A stretch of 19,375 nt of DNA from Bacteroidales bacterium (GCA_017551425.1 JAFZLQ010000075.1:1-19375); one strand, 5' to 3'; counted from the stretch's first letter, positions 7,752 to 16,087 are shown. Program-made: numbers and translations. Notes: generated from the sequence alone by a model not told the origin.

Positions 7752-10700
7752 TTAGAAGTTGAACTTGAGACCGAGGATGAAGGTCCTAGGACGAGGATAC
7801 ATGGCGTTGTCGATGCCCTGGAAGATTTCAGGATCGACTCCGGTGTAGCCGGTAAGGCAGCAGATGTTCTGCACCGTTCCGAAGATGTTGAGGGATGCAT
7901 TGCGGTCCTGGCTGATGCTGAAGAGCTTCGGGATGGTATAACCGACGGTGAAGTTGTCCAGCTTGAGATAGGAGCCGTCCTGCAGGTAGTAGTCGCTCAG
8001 GTACTGGGCCTGGGTGAAATATGAATAAGGAGCCGTTGCGACACGGTTGCCGATGAACTGGTTGGTCCAGAGGTCGGCGAGCATTTCGGTGTCGGAGGCT
8101 ACGTTGTTATAGACCCAGTTGCCGATTGCGGCGTGTCCTGAAAGGGCGAAGTTCCAGTTCTTGTAGGAGAAGTTGGTGTTGAAGCCGAAGGTGAAGTCGG
8201 GGTCTGCGTGATGGCCGAGCACCTTGTCGTCGGCTGTGATCTGTCCGTCGGGACGCTTCTCGAGGAAGGTGTTCTCGGTCCCGTCTGCGGCGAAGCGGTC
8301 TGTGGTCTCGTTGCCTGCGGCGTCCTTGTACCAGGGCACTGTGGGCTGGTCGACATAGACACCGTTGATGGGACGGCCATCGCTGTCATATACCTGCTGA
8401 TAGAGGTTGAAGGTATAGATAGGATATCCGACCTGGAACATCTGCACGTTGTTGCCGGTACCGCCGGAGATTCCGCCGGTCTCTACGCCGGTGGCGTTCT
8501 CGTCGGAAGCGGTCAGCTTGGTGATGCGGTTGTTGTTGTAAGCCACGTTGAATCCTGCGGTCCAGCTCATGTCGCGGGTCTCTACAAGCACTCCGTTGAT
8601 GCTGAGCTCAACACCCATGTTGGTCATGGAACCGATGTTGGAGTTGAGGTAGTTGGTGAGGTTGGACAGTGCCGGCACGGGGACGTAGTTGAGGATGTCG
8701 TTGGTGTCTCTCTTGTAGAGGTCGATGCCTGCGGTGAGGCGGTCATCCCAGAAGCCGAGGTCCATACCGATGTTGTAGGTGGTGGTGGACTCCCAGCGGA
8801 GGTCTGCGCTGTAGCCGACTGCTACGAGGGGATTGGTGTATTGCGCTCCGTTGGTGAAGTAATACGAACCGAGCTGTGTGGTGAGGAACTGGGCGAAGGT
8901 GTCGTAGTATCCGCCGACCGCCTGCTGGCCGGTCTGGCCCCAGCTGAGACGGAGTTTCCAGGTGGACATGTTGGGCTTGAGAGCTTCTGCAAAGTTCTCC
9001 TTGAGGATATTCCAGCCGAATGCTGCGGAAGGGAAGATACCCCATTTGTGGTTCTGGAAGCGGGAAGTACCGTCAGCGCGGAGGGTTGCGGTGAAGAGGT
9101 ACTTGTCTGCCAGGGTGTAGTTGGCGCGGCCGAAGAAGGAGATGAGGTAGAGCTCGCCCTTGCCGACGGAATTGCCCAGGGACTGGGTGGGATCGGTGAG
9201 CTTGTAGGAGTCGCTCTTGCTCTCGTTGTAGAAATGCTGCCATGAGTAACCTGCCATGAAGTCCACGTTGTGGATGTCGGCGAAGGTGTGGTTGTAGTCA
9301 CCGTAGAACTCGAGGGTGGTGTCGCGACGGCCGTAGCTGTAATCGGTGTGCGAACCGGAACCGCTCTGGTTGGTGTTGTGTAGTGACTGCTCGGAACCCT
9401 GTGCGACTTCGGTAACGCCGTTGGAGCTTGCCCAGTCGATACCGAGGTTGAGGTTGAAGCGGAGGTCCTCAAATCCGTGGATCTTGTAATCAAACTGTGC
9501 ATTGCCGATGAAACGGTATGCGTCGGCGTTGTCGATCTTGTCGTTGAGGAGCGCCACGGGGTTGGTGGTCGCCATGCTGTTGATGTTGCCGGAGGCGTCG
9601 AACCATGCGGTATAGCCGTTGAGGTTGTAGCCGGGTACGTCATTCATGACGGGCTTGGTGGGATCGTAGTGGTTGGCCGATCCGATTGCGCCCTGGTTGG
9701 CATACCAGTTCTTGGCGTAGGTGCCCTTTCCGTTGAGGTTCACCTGGAGGTGCTTGTCGAAGAAGCTGGGCGAGAGGTTGATGGATGCTGTGGCGCGGTT
9801 CATCTTGGATCCCTTGAGGGTACCTTCCTGGCTCATGAAGCCGCCGGATACACGGTAGGGGAGGAAAGAACCGATCCTTCCGTTGAGGGAGATGTTGCCG
9901 TCATAGGTGGGGGCGAGCTGGTAGATTTCCTTCTGCCAGTCGGTACCCTTGCCGTCATTGGCAATCACTCCGTTGATGCCGAGATGCTGCTCTGCAGGGG
10001 AGTTGGGACCGTAGAAGTCCTGGATGAGCTTGGTGAGGCCTTCTGCGTCGAGCAGCTCGTTGTACTTGGCCACGGTGTTGAGGGATGCGGTGAAGTCGAC
10101 TGCCACATGAGGGATGGCGGTAGCGGTCTTGGCGCCCTTCTTGGTGGTGATCACGATAACACCGTTGGATGCGCGGGAACCGTAGATTGCGGTTGCGGAA
10201 GCATCCTTGAGGACGGTGAAGCTCTCGATATCCTCAGGGTTGATGGAGGAGAGAGGATCGGACATACCGGAAATGCCGTCGTTGGACACGGGCAGGCCGT
10301 CGATAACGTACAGAGGGTTGCTGTCTGCGCTGAGGGATGCGCCACCACGGATACGGACGGTGGCTGCGGAACCAGGCATACCGGAACCCGCAGTTACGAC
10401 CACACCTGCGGTCTTGCCACGGAGAAGGTCGGCAGGGGAGGTGATGGAACCCTTGTTGATCTCGTCGGCCTTGACGGTGGAGACAGAACCGGTGAGGTCG
10501 CTCTTCTTGACCGTACCGTAGCCGATGACCACGACGTCGTCGAGGAACTCGCTGTCTTCTACCATGAAGATCTCTGCGGGAACATCACTCGCCTTGAAAG
10601 TCTGCGATGAATAACCGATGCAACTGACTTCCACTGTTGCATCCGCACTTGAAACGGTAAGGATGAAGTCTCCGTCGAGGCCCGTGGAGGCACCGTTGGT

Positions 10701-10847
10701 CGTGCCCGCCTCCATAATGGTGGCGCCGATCACGGGTCCCAAGGCATCGACTACGACTCCCTTGACCTGGTATCCGCCCTGGGCGAATACATTAGTACCC
10801 ATAAGTCCGAGGAGGAGTATGGATACTGCGGTTAGAATCCTTTTCAT
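7752..10847 (-). CDS. susC: SusC-like TonB-dependent outer-membrane transporter
   Basis: 1031 residues, a normal SusC length. The signal peptide is cleaved near VFA/QG (residues 22-23). A carboxypeptidase-like beta-sandwich (about 26-100, YQVKGVVVDALGPVIGATI) is followed by the TonB-box-like segment with DDVVVIGYGTVKKSDLTGS, the plug domain (LLRGKTAGVVV, IRGGASLSADSNPLYVIDG, TAIYGSRASNGVIVITTK) and a 22-strand-type barrel ending in the expected aromatic terminus (LGLKFNF). It imports oligosaccharides released at the surface, using TonB energy, together with the SusD protein encoded 15 nt downstream. It starts 40 nt after the MFS stop codon, so it probably shares that gene's promoter. Confidence 0.97.
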   Translation of the reverse strand: MKRILTAVSILLLGLMGTNVFAQGGYQVKGVVVDALGPVIGATIMEAGTTNGASTGLDGDFILTVSSADATVEVSCIGYSSQTFKASDVPAEIFMVEDSEFLDDVVVIGYGTVKKSDLTGSVSTVKADEINKGSITSPADLLRGKTAGVVVTAGSGMPGSAATVRIRGGASLSADSNPLYVIDGLPVSNDGISGMSDPLSSINPEDIESFTVLKDASATAIYGSRASNGVIVITTKKGAKTATAIPHVAVDFTASLNTVAKYNELLDAEGLTKLIQDFYGPNSPAEQHLGINGVIANDGKGTDWQKEIYQLAPTYDGNISLNGRIGSFLPYRVSGGFMSQEGTLKGSKMNRATASINLSPSFFDKHLQVNLNGKGTYAKNWYANQGAIGSANHYDPTKPVMNDVPGYNLNGYTAWFDASGNINSMATTNPVALLNDKIDNADAYRFIGNAQFDYKIHGFEDLRFNLNLGIDWASSNGVTEVAQGSEQSLHNTNQSGSGSHTDYSYGRRDTTLEFYGDYNHTFADIHNVDFMAGYSWQHFYNESKSDSYKLTDPTQSLGNSVGKGELYLISFFGRANYTLADKYLFTATLRADGTSRFQNHKWGIFPSAAFGWNILKENFAEALKPNMSTWKLRLSWGQTGQQAVGGYYDTFAQFLTTQLGSYYFTNGAQYTNPLVAVGYSADLRWESTTTYNIGMDLGFWDDRLTAGIDLYKRDTNDILNYVPVPALSNLTNYLNSNIGSMTNMGVELSINGVLVETRDMSWTAGFNVAYNNNRITKLTASDENATGVETGGISGGTGNNVQMFQVGYPIYTFNLYQQVYDSDGRPINGVYVDQPTVPWYKDAAGNETTDRFAADGTENTFLEKRPDGQITADDKVLGHHADPDFTFGFNTNFSYKNWNFALSGHAAIGNWVYNNVASDTEMLADLWTNQFIGNRVATAPYSYFTQAQYLSDYYLQDGSYLKLDNFTVGYTIPKLFSISQDRNASLNIFGTVQNICCLTGYTGVDPEIFQGIDNAMYPRPRTFILGLKFNF

Positions 10848-10887
10848 TGAGAGTGTAGTTAGTATTAATTGGTTGTTGGTAGTATGA

Positions 10888-12213
10888 TTATTTCACTTTG
10901 ATGAAGCTCACGCTGCAGGCTCCGAGCACCAGATAGACTCCGGCGAGCAGGAGCATGGCGCCCTGGCTGCCTCCCACAAGGCTGATTACAAGGCCGCCGG
11001 TGGCCGCCGCGACTATCTGCGGCAGGCAGATGGTGCAGTTGAAGAGGCCCAGGTAGCTGCCCATGTAAGGGTTGCCCTGCAGGGAATTGGTGAGGAAGGT
11101 GAAGGGGATTGCGAGCATTGCGGCCCAGGCTACGCCGATGAGGAAGTAGCTGACGAAGAGCAGGTACTGGTTGTGGATGAACATCACAGATGCGAATCCG
11201 GCGGCGCCTATGAGGAGGCTCACGACGTATGCGAGCTTGAGGGTCTTGAACTTGGGGATGAGGAGGGCCCAGCAGATGGAACCTATGGCCTGTACGGCGA
11301 AGAGGACGCCCACCCAGTTGCCTGCGGCCTGGTATTCGGCGGAGGCGACGTCGGTGGTGCCCCAGCAGTTGCGGGCGATGGCTCCGTTGGTGTAGGTCCA
11401 CATGTACAGGAATGCGGCCCAGCAGAAGAACTGCACGAGACCTACGGTCCAGAAGGTCTTGGGGGCCTTGACGAGGAGCTTGAGCAGGCCCTCGGACTTC
11501 TTCTCTTCGGTTTTTGCGGGGTCTATTCCGTGGAACTCGGCGTATTCTGCCGGAGGCATCTCCTTGACCTTGAGGAAGGTATAGAGTACGCAGAGGATGA
11601 GGATGGCGGCGCCGCAGTAGAAGCTGTAGATGACGCTGTCCGGGATGACTCCCTCGGGAGCTGTGTTGGCTATGCCTATCCAGGTGAAGAAGATGGGGAA
11701 GAGGTAGCCCACGAGCGAACCGGCGTTGCACAGGAAGCTCTGGATGCTGTATGCGGTGGCCTTCTGCTTTTCACCCACCATGTCTCCGACCATCATCTTG
11801 AAAGGCTGCATGGCAACGTTGATGGATGTGTCGAGGAAGATGAGGGAGAAGAGGCCGAACCACATGGCGGCGTTGAGGCCGAGGAGCACGCGCGTTCCGA
11901 AATGGAGCGAACCCGCGTTGGGCAGGAAGGCCATGACGAGCACGGCTATGAGTGCGCCGACGAGCAGGTAGGGTTTCCTGCGGCCCATCTTGCACCAGGT
12001 GCGGTCTGACCATTTGCCGATGAGGGGCTGGACTATCATGCCCATGAGGGGCGGAAGAATCCAGAAAAAGCTAAGCTGATGGGGGTCTGCGCCAAGGGTG
12101 GCGAAGATACGGCTGATGTTTGCGCTCTGGAGGGCGTATGCAATCTGGACTCCGAAAAAGCCGAAGCTCAGGTTGAACATCTGCGCGAAAGACAGATCTT
12201 TTCTGTTGGTCAT
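10888..12213 (-). CDS. MFS (SLC45/GPH-like) sugar transporter
   Basis: 441 residues with about twelve hydrophobic segments and no signal peptide. The loop after the second segment carries WSDRTWCKMGRRKPYLLVG, matching the MFS loop motif and the form seen in SLC45/GPH-type sugar symporters. Relatives next to susCD in Bacteroidota take up maltose or maltodextrins across the inner membrane; that substrate is inferred here from the operon. It is the first gene of the polysaccharide operon, behind a -7 promoter box and a perfect inverted repeat in the leader. Placing the inner-membrane importer before susC would supply all the transport steps from one transcript. Confidence 0.88.
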   Translation of the reverse strand: MTNRKDLSFAQMFNLSFGFFGVQIAYALQSANISRIFATLGADPHQLSFFWILPPLMGMIVQPLIGKWSDRTWCKMGRRKPYLLVGALIAVLVMAFLPNAGSLHFGTRVLLGLNAAMWFGLFSLIFLDTSINVAMQPFKMMVGDMVGEKQKATAYSIQSFLCNAGSLVGYLFPIFFTWIGIANTAPEGVIPDSVIYSFYCGAAILILCVLYTFLKVKEMPPAEYAEFHGIDPAKTEEKKSEGLLKLLVKAPKTFWTVGLVQFFCWAAFLYMWTYTNGAIARNCWGTTDVASAEYQAAGNWVGVLFAVQAIGSICWALLIPKFKTLKLAYVVSLLIGAAGFASVMFIHNQYLLFVSYFLIGVAWAAMLAIPFTFLTNSLQGNPYMGSYLGLFNCTICLPQIVAAATGGLVISLVGGSQGAMLLLAGVYLVLGACSVSFIKVK

Positions 12214-12216
12214 TAT

Positions 12217-12252
12217 CGGTTACTTTTAGCGTTCAACGGGTCAAAGTAACCG
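12217..12252. promoter_or_regulatory. Perfect 10-bp inverted repeat in the leader of the glucan operon
   Basis: CGGTTACTTT (12217-12226) and AAAGTAACCG (12243-12252) are exact inverted copies separated by 16 nt, and the centre holds a smaller palindrome (CGTTCAACG). The element fills the space between the -7 box (12253-12260) and the MFS start codon (12213), so it would cover the transcription start. It could be an operator or a 5' mRNA stem-loop close to the initiation site. Confidence 0.6.
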
Positions 12253-12260
12253 CAAATATA
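12253..12260 (-). promoter_or_regulatory. -7 box of the glucan-utilisation operon promoter
   Basis: The minus strand reads TATATTTG, a full match to the Bacteroidota -7 consensus TAnnTTTG, 39 nt upstream of the MFS start. No clear TTG or TTTG is seen at the usual -33 distance, which fits a promoter that needs an activator. Confidence 0.6.
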
Positions 12261-12303
12261 AACAGAATTCGGGATAATTATATAATAAGTACGTGAAAAA
12301 TTT

Positions 12304-12325
12304 CGGAATGGTTCGAAACGTTCCG
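12304..12325. promoter_or_regulatory. 22-bp imperfect palindrome: operator or terminator
   Basis: 18 of 22 positions are symmetric, with CGGAA/TTCCG ends and a TTCGAA centre. The even symmetry with a central CG resembles LacI-family operators, and the site lies about 44 bp upstream of the operon -7 box. On the minus strand it also lies 34 nt after the DUF4270 stop and is followed by AAATTTTT, so it could be a weak intrinsic terminator for that gene. Both roles are possible. Confidence 0.45.
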
Positions 12326-12359
12326 TCTTCAGAAGCCGCGGCCCGGGGGTGCGGGGCGC

Positions 12360-14072
12360 TTATTCTCCGGCTGCGAGGGAGAAGGTCAGCTCGAGGCGCG
12401 GACGAAGGGATTCGTCCTGATACTCAGGGCCATAGAGGGTGGCGCAGTAGTAGCGGTCCTTGTCCAGGAGGTCCTGGGTGGTGGTGCTCGACGTAGAACT
12501 GCTGTTGAGCATGTTGTAGTACATCATCATGCTGTAGTAGTTGCTGTACGCATTGTAGCCGTAACCGCCATAGCCGCCGTAGCCGTATCCGTAACCGTAT
12601 CCGCCATAGCCTCCGTAGTACATGTTGTTGTAGTAGTTCTGGTAGGCCAGCATCTTGTAGTAGTCGGACAGGTCGCTGCTGGTTTCCGTAGTGATGGTCT
12701 CGTGGGCCGTGATGATGAACCAGATGTCGAATTCCCCGCCGAGGAGCTTGCGGCGCCTGAGGGCGTCTATGCTGCTTTCGCCGTCCTGCGGGGTCTCGCT
12801 GATCTTGAGTATCTCCTGCAGGTGGTAGGTTATGTCCGGCTCGTAGCAGAGGGTGCTGCGGTTGATCTCTCCCTGGTTCTCGCTGGACGATGCGGCGTCT
12901 GTGAGGCTGGAGAAGGTGACAAGGGTGTCGTTCTGCCTCAGGCGGCAGGTGGGGGAGAGGATCTGCGGATACTTGAACATTTCCCTGTAGTCTTCCGGGA
13001 AGGGGAAAGGCAGCACGAGGGTGGCCTTGTTGATGACGGCCTGGGCCGGAATGCCACCCTCGGCGCGGATGAGGTCCTCAGCCAGGTGCTTGAGGCCCAC
13101 CGCAGAGATGACGGGCTTGAGTCCGCCGCCGCCCTCGATGGCGATGCTTTCCTTAGCCGGGCCCTCGAGCGCCCTGGACTCGTGCGAAGTGAGGTTGAGG
13201 GCGTATTCGGGGTAGCTGCCGCGGCTGACGGAGCTGCTGGTCATGAGGGAATCGAGGTTGGTGAAATCCGTCAGGCCGTAAACGAAGCGGAAGACGGTGT
13301 CTTTCTCCGCCACGCCGTCACGGTCGTAGTCGCACTTCATGTGGAGGGTGGCGTAGTTGCCGAGTACGTATTCCTCGGAGGCGCTGTAGCCGGTCTGGAG
13401 CTCGAAAATGTTGATGCGTCCGCCTGTGCCGGAAGGGGCGTCTGTGGAAATGTGGATGCCGGGGATCCTGCGGTGATAGCTGCCGATATCCGCCAGGTCC
13501 GCCTGCGTGATTTCCAGGAAGCGGCGGGCGTATTCCTCGGTGAAGTCGAAGCTCAGGGAGTCCATTCCGTTTACGGTGGGGGTGCCCTTGACTATGGATT
13601 TGGACCAGTCAACCTTGACGGAGTTGCCGAGGCAGTCGTAGTCCCTCCCGGGCTTGACGGGCTCCTCCAGCGAATGAACGCGCACCTGCTGGATGATGGC
13701 GGACTGGTCGAAGGAGGCCACGGAAACGCTGTCCAGGGCCGCTGCGAAGTGGAAATTGAGTATCTTGGCGGCGGCTGTGTTGCCAAAGTCGAGGGTGTCT
13801 TTGACCGGCACTATGGTGAGCGCGCAGCTGCGGCTGCTCAGGCCGAAGGCCTCGTCGCGTATGGCGCCTATGGTGATGCGCGTCTGGTTGTAGCCGGAAA
13901 GGGAGTCGGTAAGCTTTGTGGATATCGTGCCCGGGGGCAGCTGGGCCCTCACGGGGTGGATCGTATAAGTCTGGTTCTTGGGTATGAGGTTGCCGCCGAG
14001 CTCGTTGTCCATGTCGATGCAGGACAGGCAGCAGAGCAGTGCCGCCGCTATGGCCGTAAAGTGGAATTTCAT
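12360..14072 (-). CDS. DUF4270 family lipoprotein
   Basis: 570 residues from ATG 14072. An upstream in-frame ATG at 14105 would add 11 residues and overlap the preceding gene; the chosen start gives a clean lipoprotein signal ending at Cys18 (AAALLCCLSC) 1 nt after the upstream stop. The N-terminal CIDMDNELGGNLIP and the rest of the beta-rich sequence match DUF4270, a Bacteroidota family of unknown function that is commonly beside a short glycogen-synthase-like gene, as here. Near the C-terminus (about 470-525) there is a striking Tyr/Gly/Asn-rich segment (GGYGGYGYGYGYGG, then YYSMMMYYNML), followed by a Ser/Thr stretch and a last conserved strand. Probably an exposed envelope lipoprotein; the biochemical role is unknown. 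Confidence 0.85.
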   Translation of the reverse strand: MKFHFTAIAAALLCCLSCIDMDNELGGNLIPKNQTYTIHPVRAQLPPGTISTKLTDSLSGYNQTRITIGAIRDEAFGLSSRSCALTIVPVKDTLDFGNTAAAKILNFHFAAALDSVSVASFDQSAIIQQVRVHSLEEPVKPGRDYDCLGNSVKVDWSKSIVKGTPTVNGMDSLSFDFTEEYARRFLEITQADLADIGSYHRRIPGIHISTDAPSGTGGRINIFELQTGYSASEEYVLGNYATLHMKCDYDRDGVAEKDTVFRFVYGLTDFTNLDSLMTSSSVSRGSYPEYALNLTSHESRALEGPAKESIAIEGGGGLKPVISAVGLKHLAEDLIRAEGGIPAQAVINKATLVLPFPFPEDYREMFKYPQILSPTCRLRQNDTLVTFSSLTDAASSSENQGEINRSTLCYEPDITYHLQEILKISETPQDGESSIDALRRRKLLGGEFDIWFIITAHETITTETSSDLSDYYKMLAYQNYYNNMYYGGYGGYGYGYGYGGYGGYGYNAYSNYYSMMMYYNMLNSSSTSSTTTQDLLDKDRYYCATLYGPEYQDESLRPRLELTFSLAAGE

Positions 14073-14073
14073 C

Positions 14074-14895
14074 TTAAATCGTGTCGTAAAATGCGTTGTA
14101 CGCATCGACGTAGCTGCCGTCCTCGAGGGCCTGCTGGTCGAATTTCAGGAACGGGAGCTTTCGGGAGCGCGCGTACCTCAGGACCTCGGGCTTGATGTCG
14201 GGTGCTCCGGCGATGATGCCGTCTGCGTACTGGATGGCAGTCTTGGCAAGATTGATGCCATCGGCGCCCTTGGCGAGATTCTGGAGGCCGTCCGCATCCA
14301 GGCCGCCGAATACCGCCTTTGCCGCGAAATTGGGGCTGAAAGGCTGCTCGGGGGTGTCTCCGTAAAGGGAGAGGACGATTTTGCTGGACGAGAAGATAGG
14401 GTCGTCTTTGTAGGATTTCTTGAGGTATGCGGGCACCAGGTGCGAGATCCATCCGTGGCAGTGGATGATGTCCGGGGTCCAGCGGAGCTTCTTGACCGTC
14501 TCCAGGACGCCGCGGGCGAAGAAGATGGCGCGCTCGTCGTTGTCCGGGAAGAAGTTGCCGTCTGCGTCTTCGAACATGAACTTGCGGCGGAAGAAATCTT
14601 CGTTGTCTATGAAATAGACCTGGATGCGTGCCGCCGAGATGGAGGCCACCTTGATGATGAGGGGGTGGTCTATGTCTGAGATGATGATGTTCATTCCCGA
14701 CAGGCGAATCACCTCGTGGAGCTGATTCTTGCGCTCGTTTATAAACCCGTAGCGGGGCATGAAGGAGCGTATTTCCTTCTTGCGCTCCTGGATGCTCTGG
14801 GGGAGCTGGCGCGCAATATTCGCGATCGGGGACTCCGGGAGATAGGGACACATCTCGGAGTTGACGAACAATACTCTTTTTACGTTCTCGGCCAT
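14074..14895 (-). CDS. Short glycogen/starch-synthase-like protein (GT5 N-terminal domain only)
   Basis: 273 residues from ATG 14895; the frame is open further upstream, but the family N-terminus (KRVLFVNSEMCPYLP) begins at this Met and the -7 box lies just before it. It resembles the first Rossmann domain of glycogen synthase: VNSEMCPYL at the start, RSFMPRYGFIN, and PDIIHCHGWISHLVPAYLK (the HxHDWH region of GlgA). Two things differ from true GlgA. The KxGGL ADP-glucose-binding loop is replaced by PESPIAN, and the whole C-terminal GT-B domain is absent, so synthase activity is doubtful. The ending is natural, 1 nt from the DUF4270 start, so this looks like a stable short family rather than a truncation. 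It has no signal peptide and is probably cytoplasmic. Confidence 0.8.
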   Translation of the reverse strand: MAENVKRVLFVNSEMCPYLPESPIANIARQLPQSIQERKKEIRSFMPRYGFINERKNQLHEVIRLSGMNIIISDIDHPLIIKVASISAARIQVYFIDNEDFFRRKFMFEDADGNFFPDNDERAIFFARGVLETVKKLRWTPDIIHCHGWISHLVPAYLKKSYKDDPIFSSSKIVLSLYGDTPEQPFSPNFAAKAVFGGLDADGLQNLAKGADGINLAKTAIQYADGIIAGAPDIKPEVLRYARSRKLPFLKFDQQALEDGSYVDAYNAFYDTI

Positions 14896-14901
14896 TATGC
14901 A

Positions 14902-14909
14902 CAAAGGTA
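14902..14909 (-). promoter_or_regulatory. -7 box for the short GT5-like gene
   Basis: The minus strand reads TACCTTTG, matching TAnnTTTG, and ends only 6 nt before the ATG at 14895. Transcription would start at or next to the start codon, giving a leaderless or nearly leaderless mRNA. No -33 element is recognisable. Confidence 0.5.
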
Positions 14910-14942
14910 AGCAAAATTTTTTAAAAAATAGCGATATTTCAT

Positions 14943-14950
14943 TATCTTTG
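14943..14950 (+). promoter_or_regulatory. -7 box for the ftsX operon
   Basis: TATCTTTG matches the Bacteroidota -7 consensus exactly, 18 nt upstream of the ftsX ATG at 14969. It lies in a 73-bp AT-rich region shared with the divergent promoter at 14902-14909. No clear -33 TTG is seen. Confidence 0.65.
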
Positions 14951-14968
14951 AGGTCAATTTGGGAGTTT

Positions 14969-15850
14969 ATGGGTAAGAAAGAAGACAACAAACTCATCCG
15001 CCGGCGTCTGCGTAACGCCTACGCATCCAGCATTATAAGCATCAGCATGGTCCTGCTGCTGGTCGGAGTGGCCGCGCTTCTCATCGTCAACGCCCGGGTT
15101 GTTTCGGACTATTTCAAAGAAAACCTCCAGCTTTCGGTCATCCTGCGCACCGACGCAAGCGATTCCGAGGCCCTCGAATACCAGAAAAAAGTGGAGTCGA
15201 TGCCCTTCATCCGCGGCACTCATCTCGTCACCCGCGAGGAGGGTGCGGAGGAGCTCTCGAAGATGCTCGGGGACGACTTCCTCTCCGTATTCGAAACCTC
15301 TCCCGTGCCGGTCTCCCTGGAGGTTAAGCTCCGTGCCGATTATGTTTCCCCGGACAGCATAGCCGTAGTGCGCCGGGCCCTCGCGTCGTCCGGATGCGTG
15401 GAGGAGGTGGAGTGGCAGCAGTCTCTGGTGGAGGCGCTCAACAACAACCTCGCAAAGATCTCGCTGGTGCTTGGAGTGTTCATCCTGCTTCTGCTGTTCA
15501 TCTCTTTCGTGCTGATTAACAATACGGTACGCCTGAGCGTGTTCTCCCGCAGGTTCACCATCCATACCATGCAGCTGGTAGGCGCAACAAAGGGCTTCAT
15601 CCGCGCCCCGTTCGTGCGAGGCGCCGTGGCGCAGGGGCTCCTGGCCTCCCTCATCGCCCTGCTGGCCCTTGCAGGCGCCCTGTTCCTGCTGCGCTCCGGC
15701 TTCCCCCAGATATTCGATTCCATACAGCTCAGCTCGCTGCTTATCGCGGCCGGCGTGGTGGTAGTTTCCGGCATAATCCTGTGTGTCGTCTGCACCTGGC
15801 TGGTGGTCGGCAGACTCATCACTCTCAATAAGGATGAATTATATTACTGA
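14969..15850 (+). CDS. ftsX: Cell-division protein FtsX
   Basis: 293 residues from ATG 14969. The frame is open from 14861, but that extension would overlap the divergent promoters; the chosen start gives the normal FtsX N-terminus, a basic cytoplasmic tail (KLIRRRLRNAY) before the first membrane segment (about 17-39). A periplasmic domain (about 45-165) contains the usual ENLQLSVILRTDASDSEA strand, then three more membrane segments and the conserved cytoplasmic loop RRFTIHTMQLVGATKGFIRAPF. FtsX with the ATPase FtsE couples division to activation of peptidoglycan hydrolases; ftsE is not in this window. It heads an operon with DUF3098, uppP and lpxH, all concerned with the envelope. Confidence 0.95.
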   Translation: MGKKEDNKLIRRRLRNAYASSIISISMVLLLVGVAALLIVNARVVSDYFKENLQLSVILRTDASDSEALEYQKKVESMPFIRGTHLVTREEGAEELSKMLGDDFLSVFETSPVPVSLEVKLRADYVSPDSIAVVRRALASSGCVEEVEWQQSLVEALNNNLAKISLVLGVFILLLLFISFVLINNTVRLSVFSRRFTIHTMQLVGATKGFIRAPFVRGAVAQGLLASLIALLALAGALFLLRSGFPQIFDSIQLSSLLIAAGVVVVSGIILCVVCTWLVVGRLITLNKDELYY

Positions 15851-15851
15851 T

Positions 15852-16085
15852 ATGAGTAAAATGGCAATTTCCCGCAAGGGGCTGCGGCTCCTGCTCGCCG
15901 GTCTCCTGGTCATGGTGGCCGGATATATACTGATGATGGGCGGCCTGAGTCCCGATCCCAACGTCTTCAATTACGGAATGTTCGATTTCCGTCGCCTCGT
16001 GGCAGCCCCGCTCGTCATTCTAGCAGGCATAGTGGTCGAGATTGTCGCCATCATGGGTAATTTTGAAGACTCCGATAAGAAATAA
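15852..16085 (+). CDS. DUF3098 small membrane protein
   Basis: 77 residues, starting 1 nt after the ftsX stop (MSKMAISRKG). An upstream in-frame ATG at 15834 would overlap ftsX by 17 nt. Two hydrophobic segments (about 9-32 and 53-71) flank a loop with DPNVFNYGMFDFRRLVAAP. The order ftsX-DUF3098-uppP is a recurring arrangement in Bacteroidota, which supports the family call. Its function is unknown; location and neighbours suggest an inner-membrane role in division or envelope synthesis. Confidence 0.88.
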   Translation: MSKMAISRKGLRLLLAGLLVMVAGYILMMGGLSPDPNVFNYGMFDFRRLVAAPLVILAGIVVEIVAIMGNFEDSDKK

Positions 16086-16087
16086 TT

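Noticed and set aside
8208..10610. Long plus-strand frames opposite susC (8208-9245 and 9477-10610)
   Set aside because: They mirror the SusC coding sequence and have biased, Val/Gly-rich composition with no domain or signal; antisense by-products of codon use.
12702..14195. 497-codon plus-strand open frame opposite the DUF4270 gene
   Set aside because: It is antisense to a well-supported lipoprotein gene, has no recognisable family features, and long antisense frames are expected in GC-rich coding DNA.
14861..14968. 36-residue N-terminal extension of FtsX
   Set aside because: It would run through both divergent -7 boxes and is not part of the FtsX family; ATG 14969 gives the normal N-terminus.
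14896..14997. 34-residue N-terminal extension of the GT5-like protein
   Set aside because: It overlaps the promoter region and the ftsX start, while the family N-terminus begins at ATG 14895.
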